Origin: Flavobacterium sp.
Lineage (GTDB): Bacteria > Bacteroidota > Bacteroidia > Flavobacteriales > Flavobacteriaceae
NCBI GenBank assembly: GCA_026390995.1
Contig: JAPLEX010000012.1
Coordinates: forward strand, 1 to 64,000
DNA length: 64,000 bases
Direction: 5' to 3'
Part shown: positions 1 to 10,221 of the stretch, one piece after another
Layout of the letters: every line of letters starts with the position of its first letter
Position numbering within the stretch: the stretch's first letter is position 1
Program-made: the position numbers and the translations under genes
Notes under the pieces: generated by a model
What the model saw: only the letters and a program-made list of their open reading frames with translations
Databases searched by the model: none
What the model was told of the DNA's origin: nothing

Positions 1-281
1 GGGTTTTAGGAGGTGAACCTATTTTGATCGCCGAAAATCACAGGTATTGATTTTTTGTTTCTATTTCATCAAGGAAAAAGAAAAGAAAGATATTTGATTA
101 ACTAATAAACACACACCCAGCCCCTCTCAAGAGGGGAGTTTTGCGAAGTATACTAAGAACGGCTGTTAGCCACGAATGCACGGATTATAAATTACAATGA
201 CGAATCCCGAAGCTTCAGGAGCAAATTCCAATATCCTTCAATGTCACTTCCGAAGACTCCTTCGACAGGATATGCAAGGGC

Positions 282-318
282 ACAAAAAAAGTCGAAACTC
301 GCGTTTCGACTTTTTTGT
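282..318 (-). terminator. Rho-independent terminator downstream of tRNA-Ala
   Basis: Palindrome caaaaaaagtcgaaactcgcgtttcgacttttttgtg with A/T tracts on both sides, directly 3' of the tRNA. Confidence 0.75.
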
Positions 319-391
319 GGAGAATACCGGAATCGAACCGGTTACCTCTTGCCTGCCAGGCAAGCGCTCTAGCCAAGTGAGCTAATCCCCC
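318..391 (-). tRNA. tRNA-Ala (anticodon GGC)
   Basis: Reverse complement GGGGGATTAGCTCACTTGGCTAGAGCGCTTGCCTGGCAGGCAAGAGGTAACCGGTTCGATTCCGGTATTCTCCA folds as a cloverleaf; anticodon loop CTGGCAG. Confidence 0.9.
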
Positions 392-408
392 ATTTGGCTG
401 CAAATATA

Positions 409-2088
409 TTAAAAAGATGTGTTTAACGACAAAGAAACTCCAGAACTTTCTGGAACTTCTCTACAAACTCCCCCCACACATATTAAACCGCCGCGTTGAC
501 GACCATAACTCGCCGCCACACGGGTAGATTTGTACCGCAATGCCGACCCTAAACTATAATAATGGTTGCGCTGGTAAAGCTCATCGTTTCCGTAATTGTA
601 CAAATCGGTAGAAAAAATTGACCACTTGGAATTCACATTATATTCTAACGTTGCGGAAGCCCAATTCTTCTTGTCGGCATTGGCCCACATGTGCTCGGCT
701 ACCCAACGCACCGATTGGTCTTTGCCAAAACGATGAGTAGATTCTAAGGCCACAATGTGTGTTTTAATCACCCCATAGGCAAAATTTTCGGTGATTAACT
801 TTTTATCGTAATACTGGTGAATCCAAGTGAGTTCCGATTGCCAAGTGGGGCTCCATTTTTTGGTAAAATCTACATTAAGATCCGAAAAATATTTTTTGCC
901 AAAGGACAAGAAATCGGTTTTGTAATCTGCAATAGGCGAATAGAAATCTCCGCTCAAGGCATGCCAATTCGAGAAATTAACGGCCATTTTGGTGCCGTAT
1001 TTTCCGCCCATACTGCTGCCTTTTTTAAAGTTGTAAAATAAATCGACTTGTCCGCCTATCTCCCCCGCTTTCCCAATTCCTGCCCCATTTTGCCAAGTAA
1101 CATACACATTGGGTTGGGCTTGGTAGGCATAAATATTGGCCAAATTGCTGTGGTGCTGTTTGGTTAAGCTCGGAATGAAGTTTAAAATTCGGTCGTTATA
1201 CAAATTGCCCTTGGCCAAGCGTTCGCTATAAAAGCCCATGTTTTCCATGCGTCGAAAGGTTCCGTCAATGCCAAATCCCTTTTTAGAATACCCCATATTT
1301 AGTAAAAGTGCATTCCCAGGCTTTACAAAATTTGGTCGTAATTGTTCGGACTGGACAATGGCATCCTCAGATTTTAAATCATATTCAACTGATGAATAAA
1401 AAGAATTGTGAGTAAAATTGATTCTGGTCCCAATCGCATTGGTGAGAGGTGAAAATTTTGGATCTACCAAATTGTCTAGATTTTCGTCTCTAAACACATA
1501 CATCATTCCAAACGACAAATCAGAAGTTTTCATTCTAAAAAAATCAGTGAGTTTTATCTCTAAATCACCCCCAAAAATTGTTCCTTTTGATAATTCAAAA
1601 CCAGTTCTTTGTTCTCCTGCTATGGTTTTAAGAATTATAAAATCTGTAGGCTGATAGATTAGGCGTGCGCCACACAAGGCATTGTTAATCCCTAAGGCAC
1701 GGTCTTCCCAGCTTCTGTACAACAATCCGCTGCCAAATTGTTCGTAGAAATACCCGCCGGTCAGATCAATTTTTTTGCTCTTGAATTGCACAAAATAGGT
1801 GCCCAAATTGGTGTTTTGGTACTTGGGATTATAGTTTAAAAGAGATTGATTTTCATAAGCCTCAACTTGCACACCGGCTGTCCAGTTTTTATACGCTGTA
1901 TTCACAAACAAATAATTGTTGGATCGCAATGGATCTTCCGGATGAATAATGCCTAGGCCTTTGTCGTTAGTATACCACTGCGAATTTGATTCAAAACCAC
2001 CAAATACGCGCACAGGCGATGGGGTTTGCACTTGTGCCGAAATCAAGCCAATAGTGCCCAATAGCAATACCAATAGTATTTTTTTCAT
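409..2088 (-). CDS. Predicted outer-membrane beta-barrel protein (DUF6029-like)
   Basis: 559 aa, N-terminal signal peptide, aromatic/polar alternating strands, C-terminal Phe (LSLNTSF). Confidence 0.65.
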   Translation of the reverse strand: MKKILLVLLLGTIGLISAQVQTPSPVRVFGGFESNSQWYTNDKGLGIIHPEDPLRSNNYLFVNTAYKNWTAGVQVEAYENQSLLNYNPKYQNTNLGTYFVQFKSKKIDLTGGYFYEQFGSGLLYRSWEDRALGINNALCGARLIYQPTDFIILKTIAGEQRTGFELSKGTIFGGDLEIKLTDFFRMKTSDLSFGMMYVFRDENLDNLVDPKFSPLTNAIGTRINFTHNSFYSSVEYDLKSEDAIVQSEQLRPNFVKPGNALLLNMGYSKKGFGIDGTFRRMENMGFYSERLAKGNLYNDRILNFIPSLTKQHHSNLANIYAYQAQPNVYVTWQNGAGIGKAGEIGGQVDLFYNFKKGSSMGGKYGTKMAVNFSNWHALSGDFYSPIADYKTDFLSFGKKYFSDLNVDFTKKWSPTWQSELTWIHQYYDKKLITENFAYGVIKTHIVALESTHRFGKDQSVRWVAEHMWANADKKNWASATLEYNVNSKWSIFSTDLYNYGNDELYQRNHYYSLGSALRYKSTRVAASYGRQRGGLICVGGVCREVPESSGVSLSLNTSF

Positions 2089-2091
2089 CGA

Positions 2092-2568
2092 TTAAAGCGA
2101 TTTCAGTTTTTCGTACAAATCTTTTTCATTTCCGGGAACATAGCCATTTTGGATGTGTACGATTTCGTGGTTTTTTACCACAATGGTATAGGGAATATTT
2201 ACAATGGTCATGGCGCGTTTAAAATCTTGGTTGGTGTCGAGCAACACTTGATAGGTCCATTCTTTTCCGCTTACCAGTGGTTTAACGCGTTTTTGGGTGC
2301 GCGAATCATCAGTAGCAACCGCTATAATTTCGAGGTTTATTGTTTTTTTCCATTCGTCCTGGATGTCGTTCATCTCATCCAACTCCTGAATACAAGGGGT
2401 GCACCAAGTAGCCCAAAACGAAAAAATATACAACTTATCTTTTTCGGCAAAATCGGTAGTTAAGGAAAGGGATTTGCCTTCTGTATTGGGAAGACTGAGA
2501 TTAGGCAATTGTTTTTGTGCAAAAACGGAACTAAAAAGCAACAATAAGGCGAGTTGGATGATCTTCAT
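2092..2568 (-). CDS. TlpA/thioredoxin-like family protein
   Basis: Signal peptide MKIIQLALLLLFSSVFAQ; FWATWCTPCIQEL redox motif; likely start is internal to the ORF given as 2092..2640. Confidence 0.85.
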   Translation of the reverse strand: MKIIQLALLLLFSSVFAQKQLPNLSLPNTEGKSLSLTTDFAEKDKLYIFSFWATWCTPCIQELDEMNDIQDEWKKTINLEIIAVATDDSRTQKRVKPLVSGKEWTYQVLLDTNQDFKRAMTIVNIPYTIVVKNHEIVHIQNGYVPGNEKDLYEKLKSL

Positions 2569-2663
2569 TTTATCTGTATAAGGTATGCAAATAAATAAAT
2601 TATTATGATTACTATAAAATTTTATTTGTTTTATTTGCAATTGAAATTCAATAAAAAGTCCTT

Positions 2664-3515
2664 ATGAAAAATGGTCGATTTCTGCTGCTACTTTTTACAT
2701 TCTTGGTAGCTTTTTCTTGTGGTGATACCGTAGTCAATTACAACCAATTGGTTGACGACAGCGTCGATGCGCCATCTACCAGCGGTTTGTTCAAAAAACA
2801 CGTCTTGATCGAAGATTACACCGGAACCTGGTGTGGGTATTGCGCGCGAGTAGCCTATGCCATTGAACGAGTTTTTGTAGACATTGACCCGTTTGAAAAC
2901 GAATCCGACCGAGCAATTGCGGTGGCTATTCACTCCGGAAACGATCCGTATAATTTTACCAACATACAGCCATTAAAGAACCTAATTTCGCCTAATTCAG
3001 CTTTAGGATTGCCGCAATCGCGACTCAACCGAACCATTGTATGGGAAGAAAACGAAGCCGATCACATCGCACAAGTAAAAAAATTAAGCAGTAATAACTG
3101 CGGCTTGGGGATTGCAATGACTTCAGACGTAGCAGACAACACCATTAATTTGGACGTCAATATCAAATTTGCTGAGAATTATTCCGGTATAAAATTGGTC
3201 GTGTATGTGTTAGAGAATCATCTAATTTACGACCAACGCAACTACACCAATTACTACAACGGACAAAACCCAATTGCAGGATTTGAACACAACCACGTGT
3301 TGCGAAGCAGTTTAACCAATTTATTGGGCGTTGCTTTATCGGGAACTATTTATGGCGCTGAAACCAAAATCTCCTATAGTGTCCCTGTTCCAACCAATGT
3401 GAGTAACTCAAACAACTTGAGTTTTGTGGCTTTTGTGGTCGATGAAAATAACTTGGTAATTAATGCCCGACTCATCGAATCAAATGAAACCCAAGCCTTC
3501 GAGCAAAATCCATAA
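2664..3515 (+). CDS. Omp28-related lipoprotein with thioredoxin-like CxxC
   Basis: Lipobox-like LVAFSCGD; EDYTGTWCGYCARV motif. Confidence 0.7.
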   Translation: MKNGRFLLLLFTFLVAFSCGDTVVNYNQLVDDSVDAPSTSGLFKKHVLIEDYTGTWCGYCARVAYAIERVFVDIDPFENESDRAIAVAIHSGNDPYNFTNIQPLKNLISPNSALGLPQSRLNRTIVWEENEADHIAQVKKLSSNNCGLGIAMTSDVADNTINLDVNIKFAENYSGIKLVVYVLENHLIYDQRNYTNYYNGQNPIAGFEHNHVLRSSLTNLLGVALSGTIYGAETKISYSVPVPTNVSNSNNLSFVAFVVDENNLVINARLIESNETQAFEQNP

Positions 3516-3521
3516 CCCATC

Positions 3522-3548
3522 CAGTCGCTTTCGAGCGGCTTTTTTTAC
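3522..3548 (+). terminator. Rho-independent terminator
   Basis: agtcgctttcgagcggct hairpin followed by a T tract. Confidence 0.6.
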
Positions 3549-3599
3549 GACTCATTTTTCGCAGCTAAAATCCTTACATTTGTAGCAAATTTTTATTCC

Positions 3600-4052
3600 A
3601 TGAGCCGCATACGCATCACCAAACAATTCAATTTTGAAACCGGACACGCCTTATATGGCTACGACGGAAAATGCAAGAATGTGCATGGACACAGCTACAA
3701 ATTATCAGTTACCGTGATTGGCACTCCCATTACCGATCGCAACAACGTGAAATTTGGGATGGTGATTGATTTTACCGATTTAAAAAAAATTGTGAAAGAA
3801 GAAATTGTCGATCAGTTTGATCACGCCACGGTTTTTAATGAAACAACTCCACACGTTTCTTTGGCCAAAGAACTCAGCGACCGCGGACATCATGTTATTT
3901 TGGTTGGTTACCAACCCACCAGCGAAAATATGGTGATTGATTTTGCCGAAAAAATAACAAGGCGTTTGCCCGAAACCATACAATTGCATTCCTTAAAATT
4001 GCAAGAAACAGATTCTTCGTTTGCCGAATGGTTTGCGAGTGACAACCAATAG
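3600..4052 (+). CDS. queD: 6-pyruvoyl tetrahydropterin synthase/6-carboxytetrahydropterin synthase family
   Basis: FETGHALYGYDGKCKNVHGHSYKLSV zinc/active-site signature; 150 aa. Confidence 0.85.
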   Translation: MSRIRITKQFNFETGHALYGYDGKCKNVHGHSYKLSVTVIGTPITDRNNVKFGMVIDFTDLKKIVKEEIVDQFDHATVFNETTPHVSLAKELSDRGHHVILVGYQPTSENMVIDFAEKITRRLPETIQLHSLKLQETDSSFAEWFASDNQ

Positions 4053-4059
4053 ATCTGCC

Positions 4060-4815
4060 ATGTCAACATCTACTTCTAAAAAAATATACTTCGCTTCCGA
4101 CCAACATTTTGGAGCACCCACAGCATCGTTAAGTTATCCGAGGGAGCAAAAATTTGTGCAGTGGTTGGATGAAATCAAAGGCGATGCCGAAGCGATATTT
4201 TTACTGGGTGATTTATTTGATTTTTGGTTTGAATACAAAAAAGTAGTTCCCAAAGGCTTTGTGCGCGTATTGGGCAAATTGGCCGAATTACGCGACCAGG
4301 GCATTCCCATTTATTTCTTTGTGGGCAACCACGATTTGTGGATGAATGATTATTTTGAAACCGAACTTCAAATTCCGGTATACCACGACAATCGTGAATT
4401 TACCTTCTATGATCGTACGTTTTTAATTGGCCACGGCGACGGAAAAGGCCCGGGCGACAAAGGCTACAAGCGCATGAAAAAGCTGTTTATTCACCCTGTT
4501 TCCAAATGGATTTTCCGCTGGCTGCATCCGGATATTGGCGTGCGCTTGGCGCAATATTTATCGGTAAAAAACAAATTGATTTCGGGGGAATCCGACGTGA
4601 AATTTCTGGGCGAAGAAAACGAATGGCTGGTGCAATACGCCAAGCGTAAACTGGAAAGCAAGCACTACAATTATTTTGTATTTGGTCACCGGCATTTGCC
4701 TATGAATATAGAGGTTGGACCCGACTCAAACTACATTAATCTGGGCGACTGGATTGGGTATTTTACCTATGGCGTATTTGACGGACAATCCTTCGAATTA
4801 AAGAAATGGAATTAG
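4060..4815 (+). CDS. lpxH: UDP-2,3-diacylglucosamine diphosphatase
   Basis: Metallophosphatase motifs SDQHFGA, GDLFDFWFEY, GNHD, GHGDG, FGHRH; start taken at ATG 4060. Confidence 0.85.
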   Translation: MSTSTSKKIYFASDQHFGAPTASLSYPREQKFVQWLDEIKGDAEAIFLLGDLFDFWFEYKKVVPKGFVRVLGKLAELRDQGIPIYFFVGNHDLWMNDYFETELQIPVYHDNREFTFYDRTFLIGHGDGKGPGDKGYKRMKKLFIHPVSKWIFRWLHPDIGVRLAQYLSVKNKLISGESDVKFLGEENEWLVQYAKRKLESKHYNYFVFGHRHLPMNIEVGPDSNYINLGDWIGYFTYGVFDGQSFELKKWN

Positions 4816-6077
4816 GCTTCGTTTCCGTCTTTTTCTAAATCCAATTTTCGGAAACTGGGCGAAAAAATAGCCGTTCCACTCACCAAGAGTACAGTCATGC
4901 ACCCTCCAAAAACTACTGCGGGAACGGTGCCCATCAGTCTAGCAGTAAAGCCGCTTTCAAAGGCGCCCAATTCATTAGACGAACCCACAAAAATAGAGTT
5001 CACTGCCGAAACGCGTCCACGCATCGAATCGGGGGTATACAACTGCAATATCGTGGAGCGCAACACCACCGAGATTCCGTCAAAAGCACCACTCAAGCAC
5101 AATAAAACAACCGACATCCAAAACACTGTAGACAAACCAAATCCCACAATACACAGGCCAAAGGCAAAAATGGCAGCGAGTAATTTTAGTCCGGCATTTC
5201 GTGTGAGCGGAATATAGGCAGCAATTAGCATGGTGACAAAAGCGCCAACGGCAGGTGCGGCTCTTAGAATCCCAAACCCGGTTGGGCCTACTTTTAATAT
5301 GTCTTGCGCAAAAATAGGCAACAACGAAACGGCACCGCCAAATAAGACCGCCACCATATCTAAAGACAAGGCGCCCAAGATGGTCTTATTTTGAAAAACA
5401 AACAACAAACCTTCACGCAAACTCTGAAAAATTGGTTCACCTATTTTGGTGTTTAGCACCGGTTGTGTAGGAATTTTGGATAAGGCCAACAGAGCTAAAA
5501 ATGAACAGCATAAAATAAAAAACATAGAACCGTTTACTCCAAACCAATTGATAAATAGTCCCGCAACCGCCGAACCTGTGAAGAACGCCATTTGCCAAAC
5601 CGAGCTGCTCCAGGTTGCTGCATTACTATATAACTTTTTGGGCACTATTAATCCCAAAAACGAAAACAAAGAAGGGCCTATAAATGCACGAACAATTCCC
5701 CCAAAAAATACTAACGTATAAAAACAAATTAAAATGGTATGTGTTGCCAATTGCTTTGCTAAGGGTTCCCAGCTAAGGCAAAATAAAGCCCCCGTGAGCA
5801 CAGAAAAAGCCAAAATACATTTAATTAGTATCCCCTTTTTTTCGTTTTGGTCTACAATATGGCCGGCAAACAAGGCCATGCCAATAGCAGGAATTACTTC
5901 CATGAGCCCAATTAACCCCAAGGACAAGGGATCTTTGGTAAGGCTATATACTTCCCATTCAATGATAATAAATTGCATGGACCAAGCAAATACCATAAAA
6001 AATCGCAGCGCCAAAAAATACAAGAAATGAGTGTTGCGCAAGGCCGCATAGGGATCCTTTACTGATTTTTCTTTCAT
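4812..6077 (-). CDS. MFS transporter
   Basis: 421 aa, about 12 hydrophobic segments, MFS-type loop motifs. Confidence 0.85.
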   Translation of the reverse strand: MKEKSVKDPYAALRNTHFLYFLALRFFMVFAWSMQFIIIEWEVYSLTKDPLSLGLIGLMEVIPAIGMALFAGHIVDQNEKKGILIKCILAFSVLTGALFCLSWEPLAKQLATHTILICFYTLVFFGGIVRAFIGPSLFSFLGLIVPKKLYSNAATWSSSVWQMAFFTGSAVAGLFINWFGVNGSMFFILCCSFLALLALSKIPTQPVLNTKIGEPIFQSLREGLLFVFQNKTILGALSLDMVAVLFGGAVSLLPIFAQDILKVGPTGFGILRAAPAVGAFVTMLIAAYIPLTRNAGLKLLAAIFAFGLCIVGFGLSTVFWMSVVLLCLSGAFDGISVVLRSTILQLYTPDSMRGRVSAVNSIFVGSSNELGAFESGFTARLMGTVPAVVFGGCMTVLLVSGTAIFSPSFRKLDLEKDGNEA

Positions 6078-7765
6078 GCTTGAATATCTTTTATACGGAG
6101 TTGAATGCTCACCGTATTATTCCAATCGTTTTCTTCTAGGCAATAAACTGCCTCAAATGATTGACGTTGGTTCACCAATAAAAGCTTATCGGATAGGCCA
6201 AAACCAATGGCGCCAAATCGTTCTGAATTTCCTTGCACCACTTGCAATTTGAGGTGCGTTTGATCGGCCCCAATCGGCTTGGCATAACCTGTATCACGCA
6301 AGTTTTTCGTTAAAAAAACAGGGGCCAAGTTTTGTGGACCAAAGGGTTCAAATTGCTTTAAAATGCGCATCAATTTGGGGGTGATTTGGGCCAATTCAAT
6401 TTCGGCATCAATTGCAATCTCGGGGGTTTCCATTTCGGTAGGCAAAGTAGTTTGCACTACGTTTTCAAAGGCCTGTTTAAAAGCCGCATAATTCTCCGGT
6501 TTTAGACTCAGTCCGGCAGCATATTTGTGTCCGCCAAATTGCACCAAATGTTCGGCACAAGCCTCGAGCGCTTCATATACATCAAAACCCGGAACCGAGC
6601 GAGCCGAAGCCGCATAGTACTCGCCACTTTGGGTGAAAACCAAGGTAGGACGGTGGTAGGTTTCGATGACGCGTGAAGCCACGATTCCAATGACGCCTTT
6701 GTGCCAATCGGCTTGAAACACCACCGTAGTCGCAGCATTTTCTTCTTGGTTTTGCACAATTTGTGCCAAGGCTTCTTGCGTTATAAACTGGTCTAATACC
6801 TTCCTGTCGGCATTGAATTGCTCAATTTCGGCGGCAAATTGCAGGGCTTGTTCTTGGTCAAATTCGCTGAGTAAGGCCACCGCATAATTGCCGTGTTTGA
6901 TGCGTCCCGCTGCATTAATACGCGGAGCCAAGGTAAATACCACATCGCTTATGGTGTAGATTTTATTTTTTACGTGTTGCAACAAGGCGCGAATTCCCGG
7001 CCTTGGGTTGGTATTCATGACTTGTAAACCCAAGTAGGCCATGGCCCTATTCTCTCCAGTCATGGGCACAATATCAGCGGCGATGGCTGTAGCCACTAAA
7101 TCTAAATACTGCAATAATTCCTCGACGTCTTGGTTTTGATTTTGGGCTAGCGCTTGAATGAGTTTAAAGCCAATTCCACAGCCGCAAAGTTCGTCGTAGG
7201 GATAGGCACAATCGTCGCGTTTGGGGTCTAATACCGCCACTGCTTGGGGAAGTGTTTCTCCCGGACGGTGGTGATCGCATATGATAAAATCAATGCCACG
7301 CTCTTGGGCATAAAATACATGGTCTATCGATTTGATGCCGCAATCGAGGGCAATAATGAGTGTAAAATCATTGTCAACAGCAAAATCAATGCCTTGAAAC
7401 GACACCCCATAGCCTTCAATGTAGCGATCTGGAATATAGGTAGCCACTTGGTCGGTTCTGGTTTTTAAATAGGCTGAAAGCAAGGAAACTGCAGTGGTGC
7501 CATCTACATCATAATCGCCAAAAACCAATATTTTTTCTGACTTGGCCAAGGCTGCTTCAATTCGATTTACGGCCAAATCCATGTCTTTCATTAAAAAGGG
7601 ATCGTGTAAATCGGCAATCGAGGGCCTAAAAAATTGTCGGGCTTGATCAAATGTAGTGATGCTGCGTTGCACCAACAAGTGGGCGGTTAGGGCATCAATT
7701 TGCAAAGATTCTTGAAGGGCTTCTGCTTGAAGCGAGTCGGGTTGAGGTTTAAAAGTCCAGCGCAT
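6074..7765 (-). CDS. recJ: Single-stranded-DNA-specific exonuclease RecJ
   Basis: DHH motifs FGDYDVDGTTAV, DCGIKS, ICDHHRPGE, and GGHKYAAGLSL; true start likely ATG at 7765 (MRWTFKPQPD), so the given ORF over-extends upstream. Confidence 0.9.
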   Translation of the reverse strand: MRWTFKPQPDSLQAEALQESLQIDALTAHLLVQRSITTFDQARQFFRPSIADLHDPFLMKDMDLAVNRIEAALAKSEKILVFGDYDVDGTTAVSLLSAYLKTRTDQVATYIPDRYIEGYGVSFQGIDFAVDNDFTLIIALDCGIKSIDHVFYAQERGIDFIICDHHRPGETLPQAVAVLDPKRDDCAYPYDELCGCGIGFKLIQALAQNQNQDVEELLQYLDLVATAIAADIVPMTGENRAMAYLGLQVMNTNPRPGIRALLQHVKNKIYTISDVVFTLAPRINAAGRIKHGNYAVALLSEFDQEQALQFAAEIEQFNADRKVLDQFITQEALAQIVQNQEENAATTVVFQADWHKGVIGIVASRVIETYHRPTLVFTQSGEYYAASARSVPGFDVYEALEACAEHLVQFGGHKYAAGLSLKPENYAAFKQAFENVVQTTLPTEMETPEIAIDAEIELAQITPKLMRILKQFEPFGPQNLAPVFLTKNLRDTGYAKPIGADQTHLKLQVVQGNSERFGAIGFGLSDKLLLVNQRQSFEAVYCLEENDWNNTVSIQLRIKDIQA

Positions 7766-7885
7766 ACGAAAGTTGTTTGGTGTATAAATTAAGTTTTGAC
7801 GTTCAAATTTAATAAAAAAACGCCGCGCTTTTCTTTTTCCTATTTTTGTTTTCGGGAAAATCATTAACGGTTTGCCCTCCCCAAG

Positions 7886-9508
7886 ATGCAAATAGTAGGA
7901 CAAGTTGTAGACATTCGCAACCGACGGATTTTTTCGGGTGTGGTTACGGTAATCAATGGAAAAATTGATTCCATTGAACCCGCCGAACACGAGGAAACGC
8001 AATACATTCTTCCAGGTTTTATTGACGCCCACATTCACATCGAAAGTTCGTTGTTGGTTCCTAGTGAATTTGCTCCACTGGCTGTGGTGCATGGCACGGT
8101 GGGTACCATTTCTGATCCGCATGAAATAGCCAATGTGTTGGGTGTGGCCGGAGTGGAATTCATGATAGAAAACGGCAAGCAAAGTCCCTTGAAATTTCAT
8201 TTTGGGGCCCCATCCTGTGTGCCTGCTACTGGATTTGAAACGGCAGGTGCCGAAATCAATGCCGATGCCATCCGGGAATTAATGGCCTCTCCCGACATTT
8301 ATTATTTGGCCGAAATGATGAATTATCCGGGCGTGTTGTATAACGATCCCGAAGTACTGCAAAAATTAGAATGGGCCAAACAGTCTGGAAAGCCCCTTGA
8401 TGGACATGCGCCAGGCTTGCGCGGAGTTGACGTAAAAAAATACATCAACGCAGGCATAACTACCGATCACGAGTGCTTTACTTATGAGGAAGCGCAAGAG
8501 AAATTGCAATTGGGCATGAAGGTCATTATTCGCGAAGGAAGTGCAGCCAAAAATTTTGAGGCCTTGATTGATCTGGCCCATGAACATTATGCGCGTATGA
8601 TGTTTTGCTCGGATGACAAACACCCCGACGATTTAATTTTGGGACACATCAATAGTTTATGTGCCCGAGCCGTAGCCAAAGGAGTCGATGTGTTTCAGGT
8701 TTTGCAAATGGCTTGCCTGAATCCGGTGGAGCATTACAAGATGAACGTAGGCACCTTACGCGTAAACGATCCGGCCGATTTTATTGTGGTGGAAGATCTC
8801 ACACAGTTCAACGTAAAAGCTACCTATATCAATGGCGAAATCGTGGCGCAAAATGGACAAGCCCAACTGCCCAAAATTTCGTTTGATACCCCCAATAATT
8901 TCAATTGCTCGCCCAAAACTCCCGCTGATTTTTCGGTGAACAGTACGGCCAAAACCATTCGGGTCATTGAGGCGCTAGAAGGCCAATTAATCACCAACGA
9001 ACTGCATAGGCCGGCTACTATAAAAGCGGGGCAACTGTGCGCCAATCCCGAGGAAGATATCCTCAAAATAGCCGTGGTGAATCGCTATACTGATGCGCCA
9101 GTAGCGGTGGCGTTCATCAAAAATTTTGGGTTGAAATCGGGCGCCATTGCCAGTTCGGTGGCCCACGACTGCCACAACATTGTAGCGGTGGGTGTTACCG
9201 ACGAAGATTTATGTAGAGCCGTTAATCTAGTAATTGCCCAACAAGGCGGATTGTGTGCGGTTTCTGCCGAGCAAGAATTGGTGTTGCCTTTGCCGGTTGC
9301 GGGAATCATGAGTGACCAACATGGGCTACATGTGGCCGAAAAATATCAAGAAATCGATGCGCTAGCCAAGGCCTTAGGAAGTAAATTAAAAGCGCCGTAT
9401 ATGACACTTTCGTTTATGGCTTTGTTGGTGATTCCCGATCTAAAACTCTCAGATAAAGGCTTGTTTAGCGGAAATTCGTTTGCGTTTGTCGACTTGGAAG
9501 TAGACTAA
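7886..9508 (+). CDS. ade: Adenine deaminase
   Basis: [42 protein letters not shown]; 540 aa. Confidence 0.9.
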   Translation: MQIVGQVVDIRNRRIFSGVVTVINGKIDSIEPAEHEETQYILPGFIDAHIHIESSLLVPSEFAPLAVVHGTVGTISDPHEIANVLGVAGVEFMIENGKQSPLKFHFGAPSCVPATGFETAGAEINADAIRELMASPDIYYLAEMMNYPGVLYNDPEVLQKLEWAKQSGKPLDGHAPGLRGVDVKKYINAGITTDHECFTYEEAQEKLQLGMKVIIREGSAAKNFEALIDLAHEHYARMMFCSDDKHPDDLILGHINSLCARAVAKGVDVFQVLQMACLNPVEHYKMNVGTLRVNDPADFIVVEDLTQFNVKATYINGEIVAQNGQAQLPKISFDTPNNFNCSPKTPADFSVNSTAKTIRVIEALEGQLITNELHRPATIKAGQLCANPEEDILKIAVVNRYTDAPVAVAFIKNFGLKSGAIASSVAHDCHNIVAVGVTDEDLCRAVNLVIAQQGGLCAVSAEQELVLPLPVAGIMSDQHGLHVAEKYQEIDALAKALGSKLKAPYMTLSFMALLVIPDLKLSDKGLFSGNSFAFVDLEVD

Positions 9509-10209
9509 GATTCGGCCGTTTTTTTGGGTTCTTTGGTTTGGGGTTTTCCGCCCACTACTACCACAATTTCGCCTTTGGGGGCTTTGGCTTCAAAATGCTG
9601 CAGGACCTGAGCGGCTGTGCCTCGCACATTTTCTTCGTGCAATTTTGATAATTCGCGCGCTACACTAATTGCTCTTTCTGCTCCAAAATACTGCACAAAT
9701 TCGGCCATGGTTTTCACTAATTTGTGAGGCGAAACATAAAAAATCATCGTGCGGGATTCTTCAGCCAATTGCAAAAAACGAGTTTGTCTCCCCTTTTTTT
9801 CGGGCAAAAATCCTTCAAATACAAATTTATCATTGGGCAAACCGCTGTTCACCAAAGCAGGTACAAATGCGGTAGCCCCAGGCAAACATTCTACTGGAAT
9901 TTGGTTTTCGATACAGGCTCGAGTGAGTAAAAATCCAGGGTCCGAAATTGCGGGAGTCCCGGCATCCGAAATCAAGGCGATGGTTTCTCCGGCTTTCAAT
10001 CGGTTCAGGCAGTTTTCGATGGTTTTGTGCTCGTTGTGCATGTGGTGGCTGTGCATGTGCGTGCCGATGTCAAAATGCTTGAGCAATTTTGCGCTGGTGC
10101 GGGTGTCTTCGGCCAAAATTAAATCGGCTTCCTTGAGCACACGAATGGCACGAAAGGTCATGTCTTCGAGATTGCCAATGGGTGTAGGAACGATATATAA
10201 TTTTGACAT
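9505..10209 (-). CDS. rsmI: 16S rRNA (cytidine(1402)-2'-O)-methyltransferase
   Basis: [51 protein letters not shown]. Confidence 0.9.
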   Translation of the reverse strand: MSKLYIVPTPIGNLEDMTFRAIRVLKEADLILAEDTRTSAKLLKHFDIGTHMHSHHMHNEHKTIENCLNRLKAGETIALISDAGTPAISDPGFLLTRACIENQIPVECLPGATAFVPALVNSGLPNDKFVFEGFLPEKKGRQTRFLQLAEESRTMIFYVSPHKLVKTMAEFVQYFGAERAISVARELSKLHEENVRGTAAQVLQHFEAKAPKGEIVVVVGGKPQTKEPKKTAES

Positions 10210-10221
10210 GAAAGCTAATGG

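Noticed and set aside
3-50. Possible C-terminal tail of an upstream CDS (VLGGEPILIAENHRY-stop)
   Set aside because: Plausible frame but too short at the window edge to assign; needs upstream sequence.
197-403. Two 62-aa ORFs overlapping the tRNA-Ala
   Set aside because: They read through the tRNA gene and its terminator hairpin, so they are spurious.
7766-8200. N-terminal extension of the recJ ORF
   Set aside because: It overlaps the divergent ade gene start and translates to unrelated sequence; the RecJ start fits ATG at 7765.
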